Source of the DNA: Hymenobacter persicinus
GTDB lineage: Bacteria; Bacteroidota; Bacteroidia; Cytophagales; Hymenobacteraceae
Length of the DNA stretch: 64,000 nucleotides
Reading direction: 5' to 3'
NCBI RefSeq assembly: GCF_004167665.1
Contig: NZ_SEWE01000010.1
Location: 58,709 to 122,708, forward strand
Positions 10,540 through 20,400 of the stretch are shown here, piece after piece. The notes under the pieces are model-generated. The model saw nothing but the letters and a program-made list of their open reading frames with translations, ran no database searches and was not told the origin of the DNA. A program made the position numbers and the translations under genes. Numbering within the stretch: the stretch's first letter is position 1; each line of letters opens with the position of its first letter.

Positions 10540-10974
10540 TTAGAGCTCCATGATATCCTCGTTCCAGAGGGTGGGCTCGGCTTCGATAAATTCCTCCATC
10601 ATCTGCACGCACTCGTCCAGGTCGAGGTCGACAACTTCCACGCCGTGGCTTTCCATAAATTCGCGGGCGCCATCAAAGGTGCGCGACTCGCCCACGATAA
10701 CCTTCGGAATTTTAAATTGCACAATGGTGCCGGCGCACATAAAACAGGGCATCAGGGTGCTGTAAATAACCGTGTCGCGGTAGGTGCGCTGGCGGCCGGC
10801 ATTGTTGAGGCAATCCATTTCGCCGTGCTTGATGGGGTTCAACTCCTGCACGCGCTTGTTGTGACCCTTGGCCACGATCTGGCCGTTGCGTACGAGCACC
10901 GAGCCGATGGGAATACCGCCTTCTTTACGCCCTAAGCGTGCTTCGTCGATGGCGGCCTGCATGAATTCGTCCAT
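10540..10974 (-). CDS. Yeast-type cytosine/nucleoside deaminase
   Basis: 144 residues of the CDA fold. Zinc ligands and the proton shuttle are intact: H50-x-E52 (IKHGEMDCL) and PC-FM-C (C77, C80). The protein follows yeast cytosine deaminase Fcy1 along its length: GGIPIGSVLVRNG, GHNKR (N39, equivalent to Asn51), the VVGE-like VIVGES, and above all the C-terminal helix with WNEDI (W137, D140, equivalent to Trp152 and Asp155), which recognises cytosine in Fcy1. It probably deaminates cytosine to uracil for pyrimidine salvage; a guanine or tRNA-adenosine activity is less likely because the C-terminus fits Fcy1. It stands alone, facing the AT-hook gene terminator. Confidence 0.9.
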   Translation of the reverse strand: MDEFMQAAIDEARLGRKEGGIPIGSVLVRNGQIVAKGHNKRVQELNPIKHGEMDCLNNAGRQRTYRDTVIYSTLMPCFMCAGTIVQFKIPKVIVGESRTFDGAREFMESHGVEVVDLDLDECVQMMEEFIEAEPTLWNEDIMEL

Positions 10975-11118
10975 GGTAATTGGGGGGAGTGAGGAAGTGA
11001 AAAGGAGAAGTGATTACGCCGAAAACGACGAAAAGAAGAAGTGAAAAAAATGCGGGGGCTGCTGAAGATAAGCAGCGGAAAAACGTAATCGGGTCCGGCG
11101 CCGGGGAGCTAGACAATT

Positions 11119-14088
11119 TTACCGGGCGCAGATGCCGCGGTACGGGCAATATTCGCAGCGGCGCAAATCGTCGGTTTTACGGATGGGCTCCTGCGGGTCG
11201 AGGATGCGGCGGGCCAGCTCTCCGATAAGCTCCTCACTGGCCTGGGTAAACGACTGGCCGTCGGCCGTGACAAAGGCCATGTCGGCCGTGAGCAGGCCCT
11301 CGTTGATGCTGCGCAAGGACAGGATGGCCGCGTCGGCGGCGGGGCGGCTCTGGCTTTCGAGCATGTAGCGGTAGAGCCAGAGCTGCCGCACTTTTTCGGG
11401 CCCGGAGTCGGCATCGAGCAGGAGCTTTTCCCGGGCCGCGGGGGCGTCGCCCTTGCTGTTGAGGCGCAGCTCGGCGGCTCGCACCATGCCGGTTTTGTAG
11501 TCGACCACGCGCAGGCGGCCGTCGGACAGCTCGTCGAGGCGGTCGGCGGTGCCAATCAGGCGCAGGTTGAGGGTGCTGCCGTCGTCGAGGCGCACAAAGA
11601 CCGTGGCGTGGAGCTTGGTTTCAAGGCCCTTGATGCGCAGGGGCAGCAGGCCGGGCTGGTTGGGCAGGCTTTCGAGGTAGCGGCGCACGAGCTGCTCGGC
11701 CACTTGCCCCAGCACGTGGTTGAGGCCCTCGTCGGGGCGGGCGTGGCGCTCCTGCTCGGCCTGCCAGAGGGCCGCGGCCACTTCCTGGGGCACGCGCTGC
11801 AGCAGACCCGGAATATCGGCGGCCGTGAGCTCCCGGCTGTCCTCGGCGAAGGGCAGAAACAGCATTTCCAGGGCCTTGTGCACGGCCGTGCCGAAGCCGT
11901 CGGCGCCGAGCTGCTCTTCTACTTCATCGTTTTCGCTGAACTTGGCCAAGCGGTTGAAGTAAAAGCGCAAGCTGCACTTGAGGTACTCGTTCAGGGCGGA
12001 AGGCGAGAGGCCGTTTTCGAGCCGAGTGCGCAGGGCCGCCAGCATTTCGGCGTCTTTTTCCAGCACCAAATCCCCTTCGTACCCGTCCGTGACGGCCTCG
12101 TCCTCCACCACGGCGGCCGTCAGGTCACGCAAGGTCAGGTTAGGGTTCTGCGGGGCCAGATCGTGCTCGAGCTGGAGTAGGAAGCGGCTCCGTTCCCCGG
12201 TGCGGGTACCTTCGGCTCCGGGCAGCACGTGCACTAAATCGACGTGGCGGGCCCGCTGGAGCAGGCGCCAGAACGTGTAGGCCGTGGCCGCCTCGTGGTC
12301 GGCGTAGGTGGGCAGGCGGAATTCGCGCAGCACGTCGTAGGGAAACAGGGAGCCGTGGCGCTTGGGGGCCGGCAGCACGTTTTCGTTGCAGCTCAGAATG
12401 ATGACGTGGTCGAAGTCCAGGGCCCGGGTTTCGAGCAGGCCCATCACCTGCACGTCGGCAATGGGCTCCCCGCTGAAGGGCAGGCGGGTGCTGGTCATCT
12501 GGTCGTAGAGAAACCGGCGGAAGGAGCGCACCGACAGGCGCTGCTCCCGGCAGTCGAACACCGAATCGAGCCGCTTGACCAGGGTAAAAAACAGGTACAG
12601 GTACTCCGCCTCGATGGCCGAGTGCTGGTCCTGGTACACCTGCTTGAGCAGGTTGATGAGCGTGTAGCAGGCGGCAATGATGTCGTCGCAGGTGTCCCAG
12701 GTTTTGAACAGGGCCTCAATGAGCGGGTGGTGCTGGCCGAGCTCCTCGAGCTCGGTGGCGGGCAGCAGCACGGCATTGCGGCGCACAATTTCGCGGCACA
12801 CCTTGTCGAGCAGGCCGTGGTACTGGGGCTGGTCGGGCTGGCGGTTGAGCCAGAGCTGGAAGCGGCGCAGAAACGGGTGGCCCAGCAGCTTGGTCACGGC
12901 CAGGTGGTGGTAGCGCGGCACGCCGTAGTCCTGCCCATCGGCGCCCTCCCGGATGCCGGTCAGGTGCACTTCGAAGAGCAGATCCACCAGGTTGAACAGC
13001 GGGGTGCTCTGGAAGCTCAGGCCCATGGTCACGTTGTAGTCGGGCGCTACGGTGGGGGGCAGGCCGTGCAGCACGGGCAGCAGCAGGGTTTCGTCGGGCA
13101 GCACGATGGCCACGGTGCCGGTGGGGTTCCGTTGCCGGGCTTCGGTGAGCAGCTGCCCGGCCACCTTGCCCTGCATGCTGGCGTTGGCCACGCCCACGAA
13201 GCGCACTTCCCGCTCCAGCCCCCGCAGCAGGTTGGCGGGGCCGCCAAATACCTCGTTGGGCAGCTCCCAGCGCTGGCGGTAGCGACGCAGGTGCTGGCCG
13301 GCGCGGTTGGGCGAGTCGGCATCCATGTAAAAGGCGTCGCCGTCGAAGCGCACCTCGGCGCGCCGTTCCTTGAGCAGGAGCTGAATCAGCTTTTCCTCGG
13401 CCCGCGACAGGTAGCCCAACCCCAGAAACACGTGCTGGGGCACCTCCTCCTCTTGTGTGAGGCAGGCCGTGAGCTTTTCCACCGCCAGACGGTAGGCTAG
13501 GCCGGGGTAGGCAATATGTTCGGCGAGCATTCGCTTACGCAGCTCCCTGTACACCTTTTCCAGGTCGTCCCAAAACTTGAAGTAGGCCCCCGTCATCGAC
13601 TGGGGCGAGGGCGCCTCGGCCAGCTCCCAGCGCTCCAGGGCCTTGGCCTGGGAGAGGTACTCAAACACCTTGGCGGGCTGGGCCAGGTTCTGGTCGAGGT
13701 TGGAAAAGTCCTGGAGCAGCAGGCCCGACCAGCCCACGAACCGGTCGAAGTCGAGGCTGCGGTCGATGTCGCGCAGGATGTCGAAGAGCAGCAGCTGCAG
13801 GGTAATGGGCTCCTCAATCTGCACGCCGGCCAGCTCCACCGTGTAGTCTTCCATGGCCGCCACCCGCGGGCTCCACAGCGCCTCGCCGGCCCCGGTAGCC
13901 ATGGCCAGCTCATTTTTCAGGTACACCACCGCCCGGCGCGTGGGCACGACGACGACCAGCTCCGAGAGGTCCTCGGGGGCATAGCGGCTCACCAGTTCCC
14001 GGGCCATCTGGGAAAGAAAGGAATCGGTGACGACGGCGGCCGGGGGAGGGGGAGCGGTAAGCATTGGAGACTGGGATTGAATAGACAA
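11119..14088 (-). CDS. AddB-like PD-(D/E)XK nuclease with inactive-helicase-type body
   Basis: 989 residues. The N-terminal half is helicase-like (VVVPTRRAVVYLKNELA near residue 45) but without a Walker A lysine motif, as in many AddB proteins. The C-terminus holds a RecB-type nuclease: LRVVDYKTGMV supplies the D and K of the active site. An iron-staple Cys set is visible: one Cys in LNEYLKCSLRFYF (about residue 690) and three in CEYCPYRGIC (978-987), matching the 4Fe-4S cluster arrangement of AddB. It should partner the UvrD-like protein at 17460-20873 in resecting double-strand breaks. The two are separated by a rhomboid, a small membrane protein and an MFS pump, which is unusual for a pair often encoded side by side. 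Start alternatives MSIQSQSP and MLTAPPP are 24 bases apart. Confidence 0.88.
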   Translation of the reverse strand: MSIQSQSPMLTAPPPPAAVVTDSFLSQMARELVSRYAPEDLSELVVVVPTRRAVVYLKNELAMATGAGEALWSPRVAAMEDYTVELAGVQIEEPITLQLLLFDILRDIDRSLDFDRFVGWSGLLLQDFSNLDQNLAQPAKVFEYLSQAKALERWELAEAPSPQSMTGAYFKFWDDLEKVYRELRKRMLAEHIAYPGLAYRLAVEKLTACLTQEEEVPQHVFLGLGYLSRAEEKLIQLLLKERRAEVRFDGDAFYMDADSPNRAGQHLRRYRQRWELPNEVFGGPANLLRGLEREVRFVGVANASMQGKVAGQLLTEARQRNPTGTVAIVLPDETLLLPVLHGLPPTVAPDYNVTMGLSFQSTPLFNLVDLLFEVHLTGIREGADGQDYGVPRYHHLAVTKLLGHPFLRRFQLWLNRQPDQPQYHGLLDKVCREIVRRNAVLLPATELEELGQHHPLIEALFKTWDTCDDIIAACYTLINLLKQVYQDQHSAIEAEYLYLFFTLVKRLDSVFDCREQRLSVRSFRRFLYDQMTSTRLPFSGEPIADVQVMGLLETRALDFDHVIILSCNENVLPAPKRHGSLFPYDVLREFRLPTYADHEAATAYTFWRLLQRARHVDLVHVLPGAEGTRTGERSRFLLQLEHDLAPQNPNLTLRDLTAAVVEDEAVTDGYEGDLVLEKDAEMLAALRTRLENGLSPSALNEYLKCSLRFYFNRLAKFSENDEVEEQLGADGFGTAVHKALEMLFLPFAEDSRELTAADIPGLLQRVPQEVAAALWQAEQERHARPDEGLNHVLGQVAEQLVRRYLESLPNQPGLLPLRIKGLETKLHATVFVRLDDGSTLNLRLIGTADRLDELSDGRLRVVDYKTGMVRAAELRLNSKGDAPAAREKLLLDADSGPEKVRQLWLYRYMLESQSRPAADAAILSLRSINEGLLTADMAFVTADGQSFTQASEELIGELARRILDPQEPIRKTDDLRRCEYCPYRGICAR

Positions 14089-14147
14089 AAGGGCCTTGGT
14101 TGAAAAGTGTCAGCCGGAAAGAAAATCAGGGGCGCTATACGCCGCTT

Positions 14148-15716
14148 TTACTCAACGGCCGCTGCCGCGGGCTGCTGCGGCAGCGTGAAGATTAGTAGGC
14201 CCCCGAGCAGCAGGCCGGTGCCCAAACCGCCCAGATGCGCCGCATTGTCGGTATTAGGATATAAAAAGCCCAGCAGCAACCCGACAATGCCGTAGAGGAC
14301 CGTAAAAATAAGGATTATGCCCCGGGCTTCGGACGGTACCCGGTGGCTGAAAGCCAGGACCAATCCGCCGCCGAACAGCCCAAAAATAGCCCCCGAAGCG
14401 CCGATAGAGACTATGTCGGGATGCCACCACGCGCTGGCTAGGCTGGCCCCCAGGCCGCCAAGAAAATAAAGCAAGGCCAGCCGGGTGGTGCCGATGGCGC
14501 GCTCCAGCGCCCAGCCAATCAGGCCCAGCGCCACCAGATTGTAGGTAACGTGCATAATGCCGCCGTGGACAAAAATGCTGGTCAGCAGCCGCCACCATTC
14601 TCCAGCTACCAGCTTGGAGCCGTGCAGGGCGCCCCAAGCCAGTAGGTCCTGGCTGCGGAAGTGCATCACGCCCAGCCCGGCAAAAACCATGACCAGAAAT
14701 ACCAACCCATTGGTGCCGAGCAGCAAAGGCGTAAGGGCGTAGCCTTGCCGGGGCCACACGTAGGGCTTCAGCTCGGTCCACAGTCCGGGCTCGGGCTCGG
14801 CGTTGGTGTCGGTGCGCCGCAGAACTTCCACGGAGGAAACCTCAGGAAATACGAGCATAAGCAAATACAGACCTAACCCCACAGTTAGCGCCCAGCCTAG
14901 CTTCCCCAGCGGAGCCTGGGCGCGCGTGGCAAAGCTCTGCGTTTGGGGCAGCACAACTACCGGAGCCGCCGATGCCTGGTAGCGCTGATTACGGCCCACA
15001 GCCTGCTGGAATTCGTTGTGGTCGTCGGCCGCCGTGGCCAGGGCCAGATAGCTAAAGTGCGACAAGTCGGCAGCGTTGAAGGCCGCTTCGGAGCGCCGCA
15101 TGAATTCCTGGTAGCGCGTTTCCTTTTCCGCCGTAGTCAGTTGGGAAGAAATGAATTCCGTCTCGTGCCAGCCCAGCCAGAGCGGTGCTGCCCGCTGCGC
15201 AGTATCGGCGGCCGTCGCCAGCAACGGGCAAGCAACGTAAAGGTCGAGCTGTATTTTTTCGTTGTTCTTGCCGACGGGAGTAGCCTGCGGATAAACGCTG
15301 GCGCCAGCTTTGTGCACGTACAGCTGCCGGATGGTATAGAAGCGGGCCGTGGGGTGTTGCCGGGACTCGGCAGGCGTTGCCAAGGAAGCAAGCTCACCGG
15401 TGGCCTGGGTTAGATAATTGGCTATAGACAGCGCCCCAAACGTCAGCATACCGGCGGGTACCAGGTAGAACAGGGTAGTCCATCGGTCATCGGATCCTCT
15501 TCTCAGTAGGCGAAGCGGACCTCGCAGTCCCAGAAAGGCAATGATTCCGCCCAGCGCGAAAAACACCCAGAAGCGAGTTTCCTGGTTTAAATCAACCCAC
15601 CCCAAGTGCAGGACCAGCAGCCAGAACAGTCCGCCAAACAGCAGTACAAACGACGCGGTGACTAACAGCAGGGGGAAAAAAATGTGGCGAAGCTTGAATC
15701 CGTAATTGGCTAACAT
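14148..15716 (-). CDS. Rhomboid-family intramembrane serine protease with long N-terminal region
   Basis: 522 residues from the ATG at 15716; an in-frame extension to 15797 is open but has poor composition, so the hydrophobic start MLANYGFKLRHIFFPLLL is preferred. The last ~190 residues form the rhomboid core: HGSKLVAGEWWRLLTSIFVHGG, MHVTYNLVALG, the catalytic GASGAIFG (Ser441), and NTDNAAHLGGLGTG with the catalytic His494. The dyad is intact. The first ~330 residues carry about four transmembrane segments and a soluble region of unknown role, an extension seen in some Bacteroidota rhomboids. It cuts transmembrane substrates within the bilayer; its substrate is unknown. It is divergent from the small GldL-like protein. 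Confidence 0.9.
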   Translation of the reverse strand: MLANYGFKLRHIFFPLLLVTASFVLLFGGLFWLLVLHLGWVDLNQETRFWVFFALGGIIAFLGLRGPLRLLRRGSDDRWTTLFYLVPAGMLTFGALSIANYLTQATGELASLATPAESRQHPTARFYTIRQLYVHKAGASVYPQATPVGKNNEKIQLDLYVACPLLATAADTAQRAAPLWLGWHETEFISSQLTTAEKETRYQEFMRRSEAAFNAADLSHFSYLALATAADDHNEFQQAVGRNQRYQASAAPVVVLPQTQSFATRAQAPLGKLGWALTVGLGLYLLMLVFPEVSSVEVLRRTDTNAEPEPGLWTELKPYVWPRQGYALTPLLLGTNGLVFLVMVFAGLGVMHFRSQDLLAWGALHGSKLVAGEWWRLLTSIFVHGGIMHVTYNLVALGLIGWALERAIGTTRLALLYFLGGLGASLASAWWHPDIVSIGASGAIFGLFGGGLVLAFSHRVPSEARGIILIFTVLYGIVGLLLGFLYPNTDNAAHLGGLGTGLLLGGLLIFTLPQQPAAAAVE

Positions 15717-15817
15717 AAAAGGGTAGAGGTATCTTGAAAAGATAAGCGCTGTTCGCCGAAATAATCCTTCAATATTGCACCGTCCGGCGCAGTTCACTAC
15801 CCCGCCGGCGCATTTTT

Positions 15818-16015
15818 ATGAAAGCCAAGCACGGCCTGATTCTCTTTATTCTGGGCTGGTGCCTGCGGCTGGTCGGCGGCCTATTCAAGGTACAGCACTG
15901 GGCCGGGGCCGACAGCCTGCTGATTATCAGCACTGCGTTGCTCGTGGTGGGGCTGCTGGTTTTCGGGGCCAAGCTATTAGCTCACCCCAAGGTGAAGGAG
16001 TTTCTCAACCGGTAG
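15818..16015 (+). CDS. Small membrane protein with GldL-like F-K-x-x-H-W motif
   Basis: 65 residues, two transmembrane segments (about 6-22 and 34-52). Between them is FKVQHWAGADSLL. The F-K-x-x-H-W-x-G-A signature is also found in the N-terminal region of GldL, an inner-membrane motor subunit of the type IX secretion and gliding machinery, and in many short Bacteroidota proteins of unknown function. This protein lacks the cytoplasmic coiled coil of GldL and so is not GldL itself. The start at 15818 follows a TTTTTATG context and is the only reasonable ATG. It is convergent with the MFS gene, only 49 bases away. Confidence 0.75.
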   Translation: MKAKHGLILFILGWCLRLVGGLFKVQHWAGADSLLIISTALLVVGLLVFGAKLLAHPKVKEFLNR

Positions 16016-16064
16016 CAGCAGAGCGTTTAAGCCGACAACCGGTTGCCAGACTTGGTCCCAGGCC

Positions 16065-17357
16065 TTAGGCGTGCGCCTCGGTGGCGTTGGGCTCCACCAG
16101 CTCGGCCGCGGCCGGCGCGGGCGTAGGGGCCACATAGTTGGCCAGGGAGCGGACGGCCAGCAACACGCTGACTACGGTCAGCACGGCCCCAGCCAGGAAG
16201 GCGGCGCCGGGAAAGTGGACGGGCGCTTCGGGACCGGTGAAGTAGGAAAACAGGTTGGTCATGAACGGCGGCCCCACGATGGAAGTCAGGCTGACCAGGC
16301 TGGTGAGGGCACCCTGCAGCTCGCCCTGCTCGTTGGCTGGCACCTGCCCGCTCATGATGCCCTGCAAGGCTGGTCCGGCAATGCCGCCCAGGCAGTAGGG
16401 CACCAGAAAGGCAAACATCATCCAGCCTTCGGTGGCAAAAGCAAACAGCAGAAAGCCCACCGCGTACATGCCCAGCCCAATAAAAACCGAGCGTTTCGGG
16501 CCCAGCTTGGGGTTCACCCACCGAATCAGCAGGCCCTGCACCAACCCGGTGAGGATGCCGATGGCGCCCAGGGAGTACCCCACCCATTTAGCCGTCCAGC
16601 TGAACTTGTACATGGTGTAGTACGACCAAGTGCTTTGGGTGGAGTGGGCCGCCAGGTAAATGCAGACCAGGGAGCCCACCATGCCCAGAATCACCGGGTA
16701 GCGCTGCAGCTGCCGGAGCGAGCCGATGGGGTTGGCGCGCTTCCAGTCGAAGGGCCGCCGGTGGGCCTGGTCCAGGGACTCGGGCAGGATAAAGTAGCCG
16801 TAGAGCCAGTTGCAGAGCGTCAGCACGGCCGCCACCAGAAACGGCACCCGGGGCCCGAAGCCGCTGAGCAGCCCGCCGATGACGGGCCCGATGGCGAAAC
16901 CCATGCCGAAGGCCGCCCCCACCAGACCGAAGTTCTGAGCCCGTTTTTCCGGCGGACTGATGTCGGCAATGTAGGCCATGGCGGTGGAGAAGCTGGCCCC
17001 GGTGATGCCGGCAATGATGCGCCCCACGAACAGCCAGCCGATGCTGGGTGCGAAGGCCAGAAAGAGGTAATCGAGTCCGAAGCCGAAGAGGGCAAAGAGC
17101 AGCACCGGCCGGCGGCCGAATTTATCGGACAGGTTGCCCAGCACCGGCGAAAACAGAAACTGCATGCTGGCGAAGGCAAACATCATCCAGCCCCCGTAGC
17201 GGGCCGCCTCGCTGAGCCGCTCGGCCGCGCTCAGGTGGCTGCCCAGCAAGTCCCCGATTAGCTTGGGCATAATCGGGATGATGATGCCAAACCCAATCAC
17301 GTCGAGCAGCAGCGTGACGAAGATAAAGCCGAGGGCGGCCGGGCGTTTGTCGGACAT
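16065..17357 (-). CDS. MFS transporter of the TCR/Tet family
   Basis: 430 residues, 12 predicted transmembrane segments. The N-terminus [23 protein letters not shown] and the cytoplasmic loop 2-3 motif [15 protein letters not shown] are hallmarks of TetA-like drug:proton antiporters, and [19 protein letters not shown] is motif C of exporters with 12 segments. TCR/Tet-like relatives are widespread in Cytophagales and most are not proven tetracycline pumps, so a general efflux role is all that is supported. No TetR-type repressor is adjacent. The tail after the last segment is Pro/Ala-rich and ends in EPNATEAHA. It lies between the rhomboid and AddA-like genes. Confidence 0.92.
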   Translation of the reverse strand: MSDKRPAALGFIFVTLLLDVIGFGIIIPIMPKLIGDLLGSHLSAAERLSEAARYGGWMMFAFASMQFLFSPVLGNLSDKFGRRPVLLFALFGFGLDYLFLAFAPSIGWLFVGRIIAGITGASFSTAMAYIADISPPEKRAQNFGLVGAAFGMGFAIGPVIGGLLSGFGPRVPFLVAAVLTLCNWLYGYFILPESLDQAHRRPFDWKRANPIGSLRQLQRYPVILGMVGSLVCIYLAAHSTQSTWSYYTMYKFSWTAKWVGYSLGAIGILTGLVQGLLIRWVNPKLGPKRSVFIGLGMYAVGFLLFAFATEGWMMFAFLVPYCLGGIAGPALQGIMSGQVPANEQGELQGALTSLVSLTSIVGPPFMTNLFSYFTGPEAPVHFPGAAFLAGAVLTVVSVLLAVRSLANYVAPTPAPAAAELVEPNATEAHA

Positions 17358-17459
17358 AGCGGTAGGGCAGGTGGCGGATCCGCAAGTTAGTATTCTGCGC
17401 AGGGGCTGCCAAACAAATTAGCATCGGAGCTCCGGCCCAACCCGCCCGGAAGCAGCCGC

Positions 17460-20400
17460 TTAAAACTCAATTACCTCCTCCGTATCGAAGTAGTAAAGCA
17501 CGCAGCGGACCTCATTATAGCGCAGCTGCCGAAAAAGCTCGGCGTATTCCTGCAGCAGGCGGCGGTGTTGGTCTTTCGGCGGCGGCACCCGAAAGTCGAG
17601 CAGCGTGACGCGGGTGCCGGCCCGGCTCCGGGCCCCGCCCAGGGCTTCAAACACCACCCGGTCGGGCTGGTAGTCGCGGCGCTTCACGCCCCCGACCAAG
17701 ATTTCCCGCTCGGTTTCCACCGCCACCTGGGCACTGAAGTAGTGGGCCAGTTGGGGGTGGGTCACAACCTGCTGGAGGCGGGCCACCAGCTCGGGCTTTT
17801 CGCGCAAACTGATCAGGCCCTCGGCGGCCAGCTGGGTAGCTACCTTCGGCACGTCGGCGGCCAGCACCACCCGGCGCAGGGCGTAGTGCAGCTTGCGGTT
17901 CCACTCGTTGCGGACCTGCTGCTCGTCGAAGTCAAAGACCGTATTGGCGTGGCGGCGCAGGCGCAGGCGCTCCTCCCAGGGCGCGGTGCCCAGGTTCAGC
18001 AGCGGATAGTCGGCCCGGGCGGGGGGCGCCGGCCGGCGGCGGGCGGCCGCCCCTCCCGACAGCACGAAGCTCACCTGCTCCTCGTCCCACTGGCCGGCAT
18101 CCACCAGAAAGCGGTGCAGTAGCTGGCTCACGTTGCGGGCCGCGGCCTGGGGCGCGTCGTCGGTGGAAGCAGCTTTCGTGGGGCGGGGCCGCTCGGCAAT
18201 GGCATAAAGGCGGTGGCGGGGGCGGGTGAAGGCCACGTAGAGCATGTTGAGCCCTTCAAGAAAGGTTTTCTCGCGCTCCTCGGTATACTGCTCGGCCAGG
18301 GGCGTGTGCAGCAGGGCGCCGCTCAGCGGCACCACGGCTACGGCGGGCATCTGCTCCAGGGGCTTGGTTTGCGCGTTCAGCTGCCCCCAGAGCAGGGTGT
18401 TGCGGTGGGGCTCCAGGCTCCAGTCGGCGAAGGGCACAATGACCACGCCGTAGGCCAGCCCTTTGGCCGTGTGCACGGTGGTAATGGTAACGGCGTCGCG
18501 GCCGCCGGGGGCGTTGATGCTCAGCGTGCTTTTGCGCTGGTCCCAGTAGGTGAGGAAGTTGTTGAGGTTGTTGCCGAAGCGCAGGCTGTATTCCAGCGTC
18601 AGGTCGAGGAAGCGAAACAGGTACTCACTCTCGCCGTTGCGCCCCAGCAGCCAGAAGGTCCCAATCAGGCGCTCGGTCAGCTCGTAGAGGCCCAGGTTGC
18701 CGACTTCGTGTTCCTTCACGTCGTAGCCCAGCTCGCGCAGGTGGTCGAAGAAGGGCTCGGCTTTTTCCTCCACGGCCAGGGTTGAAATATCCCGGGCCCG
18801 GGCCGGGGTAGGGGCCAGCCGCCGCACCACTTTGTCGACCAGCAGCAGGGCTTCGGCCCGGGCCAGGGTATCGACGGGCTGATTGAGGACCCGGAAAATG
18901 GAAACCAGCAAATTGACGACCTCGGCAAACTCCAAGGACAGCGAATCGGCGGAAATAATGGCGTAGCCGCGCTCCTTCAGAAACTTGGCCACCAGCCGGC
19001 TGCTGTGGCGGGTGCGGCAGAGCACGGCCACGTCGCGCAGGGCAAAACCGTCGCGCAGGGCCTGTTCTACGAGCTGCAGCGTCAGGTACAGCGTGCTTTC
19101 CTCGTAGTCGAGCAGGGCGTCTTCGCGGTGACCGGGTAGCAGCTCGGCGGAGTAGGTGCCGTCGGCGGGGGAATAGCGCCGGGCCGGGGCATCGTGCTGG
19201 GTGAAAATGATTTCGACGTGGCCGGCCGCCGCTCCCGCCGGCGGCGCCTGCTGGGTGAAGCCCTCGTCGTAGATGCTCTGGACCAGCTCAAACTGGGCGT
19301 GGGTTTGGCTGATCTGGGCGAAAAAACGGTTGTTGAAGCCGATAATCTCGGGGGCCGAGCGGAAGTTGGTGTTCAGCGCCCGGGGCTCCAGGACGTGGTC
19401 CAGGGTCTGGTAGCGCTCCTGGAGCAGCGCCTGCATGTCCGGGTCGGTGGCGCGGCGGTAGAGGTGCTCGGTCTGGCCCTGGTGCAGGCGCAGAATCTGC
19501 TCCATCTCGCCCCCGCGCCAGCGGTAGATGGCCTGCTTGGCGTCGCCCACGGCCAGGCTCAGGTTGTCGGTAGCCACGGCGTTTTCGACCAATGGCAGCA
19601 GGTTGTTCCACTGCAGTACCGAGGTGTCCTGAAACTCGTCGATGAGCAGGTGGGCGTACCGGTCGCCGAGCCGTTCGTAGAGAAACGGCACGGGCTCAGT
19701 CAGCACGATGCTGGCAATGCGGCGGTTAAACTCGCTGATGAGCACCACGTTCCGCTCCCGGCTGAGCTGGTCCACAATCTTGCTCAGCTCGCTCAGCAGC
19801 GAAGCGTGAAACAGGTACTGCTGCATGCCGCTCAGCAGCAGATAGCTGGGCAGGTGCAGGGCCCGCAGCTCTTCCAGCTCCCGGAAGGCGTCGTGCAGGG
19901 TGGGCTTGATGGCCTCGATGCGGCTTTTGAAAGGCTCCTTGTCGCCGGCCCCGCTGCTCCACTTACCCGAGTCGGCCACCTTGCTGGCCGTAGCCGTGGG
20001 CGTGTTGCCGTCCTCGAGCCAGCGCCCCCACTTGGCGAAGTGGGTGTAGATGCCGTTGGCCCCGCCCGCCAAGTGCACCGGCTCCAGCCCCTGCCCGCTG
20101 ATGGCATCGAGGGCCTTGAAGGCGGCCAGCTGCACGGCGCCCTCAATTTCCTGGCGGCGCTTGCGGATAGCCTCGTGCAGGCGGCGGAAGTCCTGCAGGG
20201 TGAGCAGCTGGAGCTGGGCCACGGCCTCGTGCACGCTCTCGTTGAAGAGGTACTTGCCAAACTTGACCAGCTCGTCGGGCAGGGTGTTCCAGCTTTTGCC
20301 CTCCTCGGCCTTCCCCAGGGCGTACTCGGCCAGGGTTTTGGACAGCAGCGCCGAATTGGGGTCCCGGTTCACCTTGTCGAGCAGCACGGCCACCGCGCTT

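Noticed and set aside
12244..13500. Plus-strand frame of over 400 codons opposite the AddB-like gene
   Set aside because: Composition (Gln, His, Gly, Val, Glu excess) is that of an antisense shadow in GC-rich DNA; the minus strand has conserved nuclease motifs.
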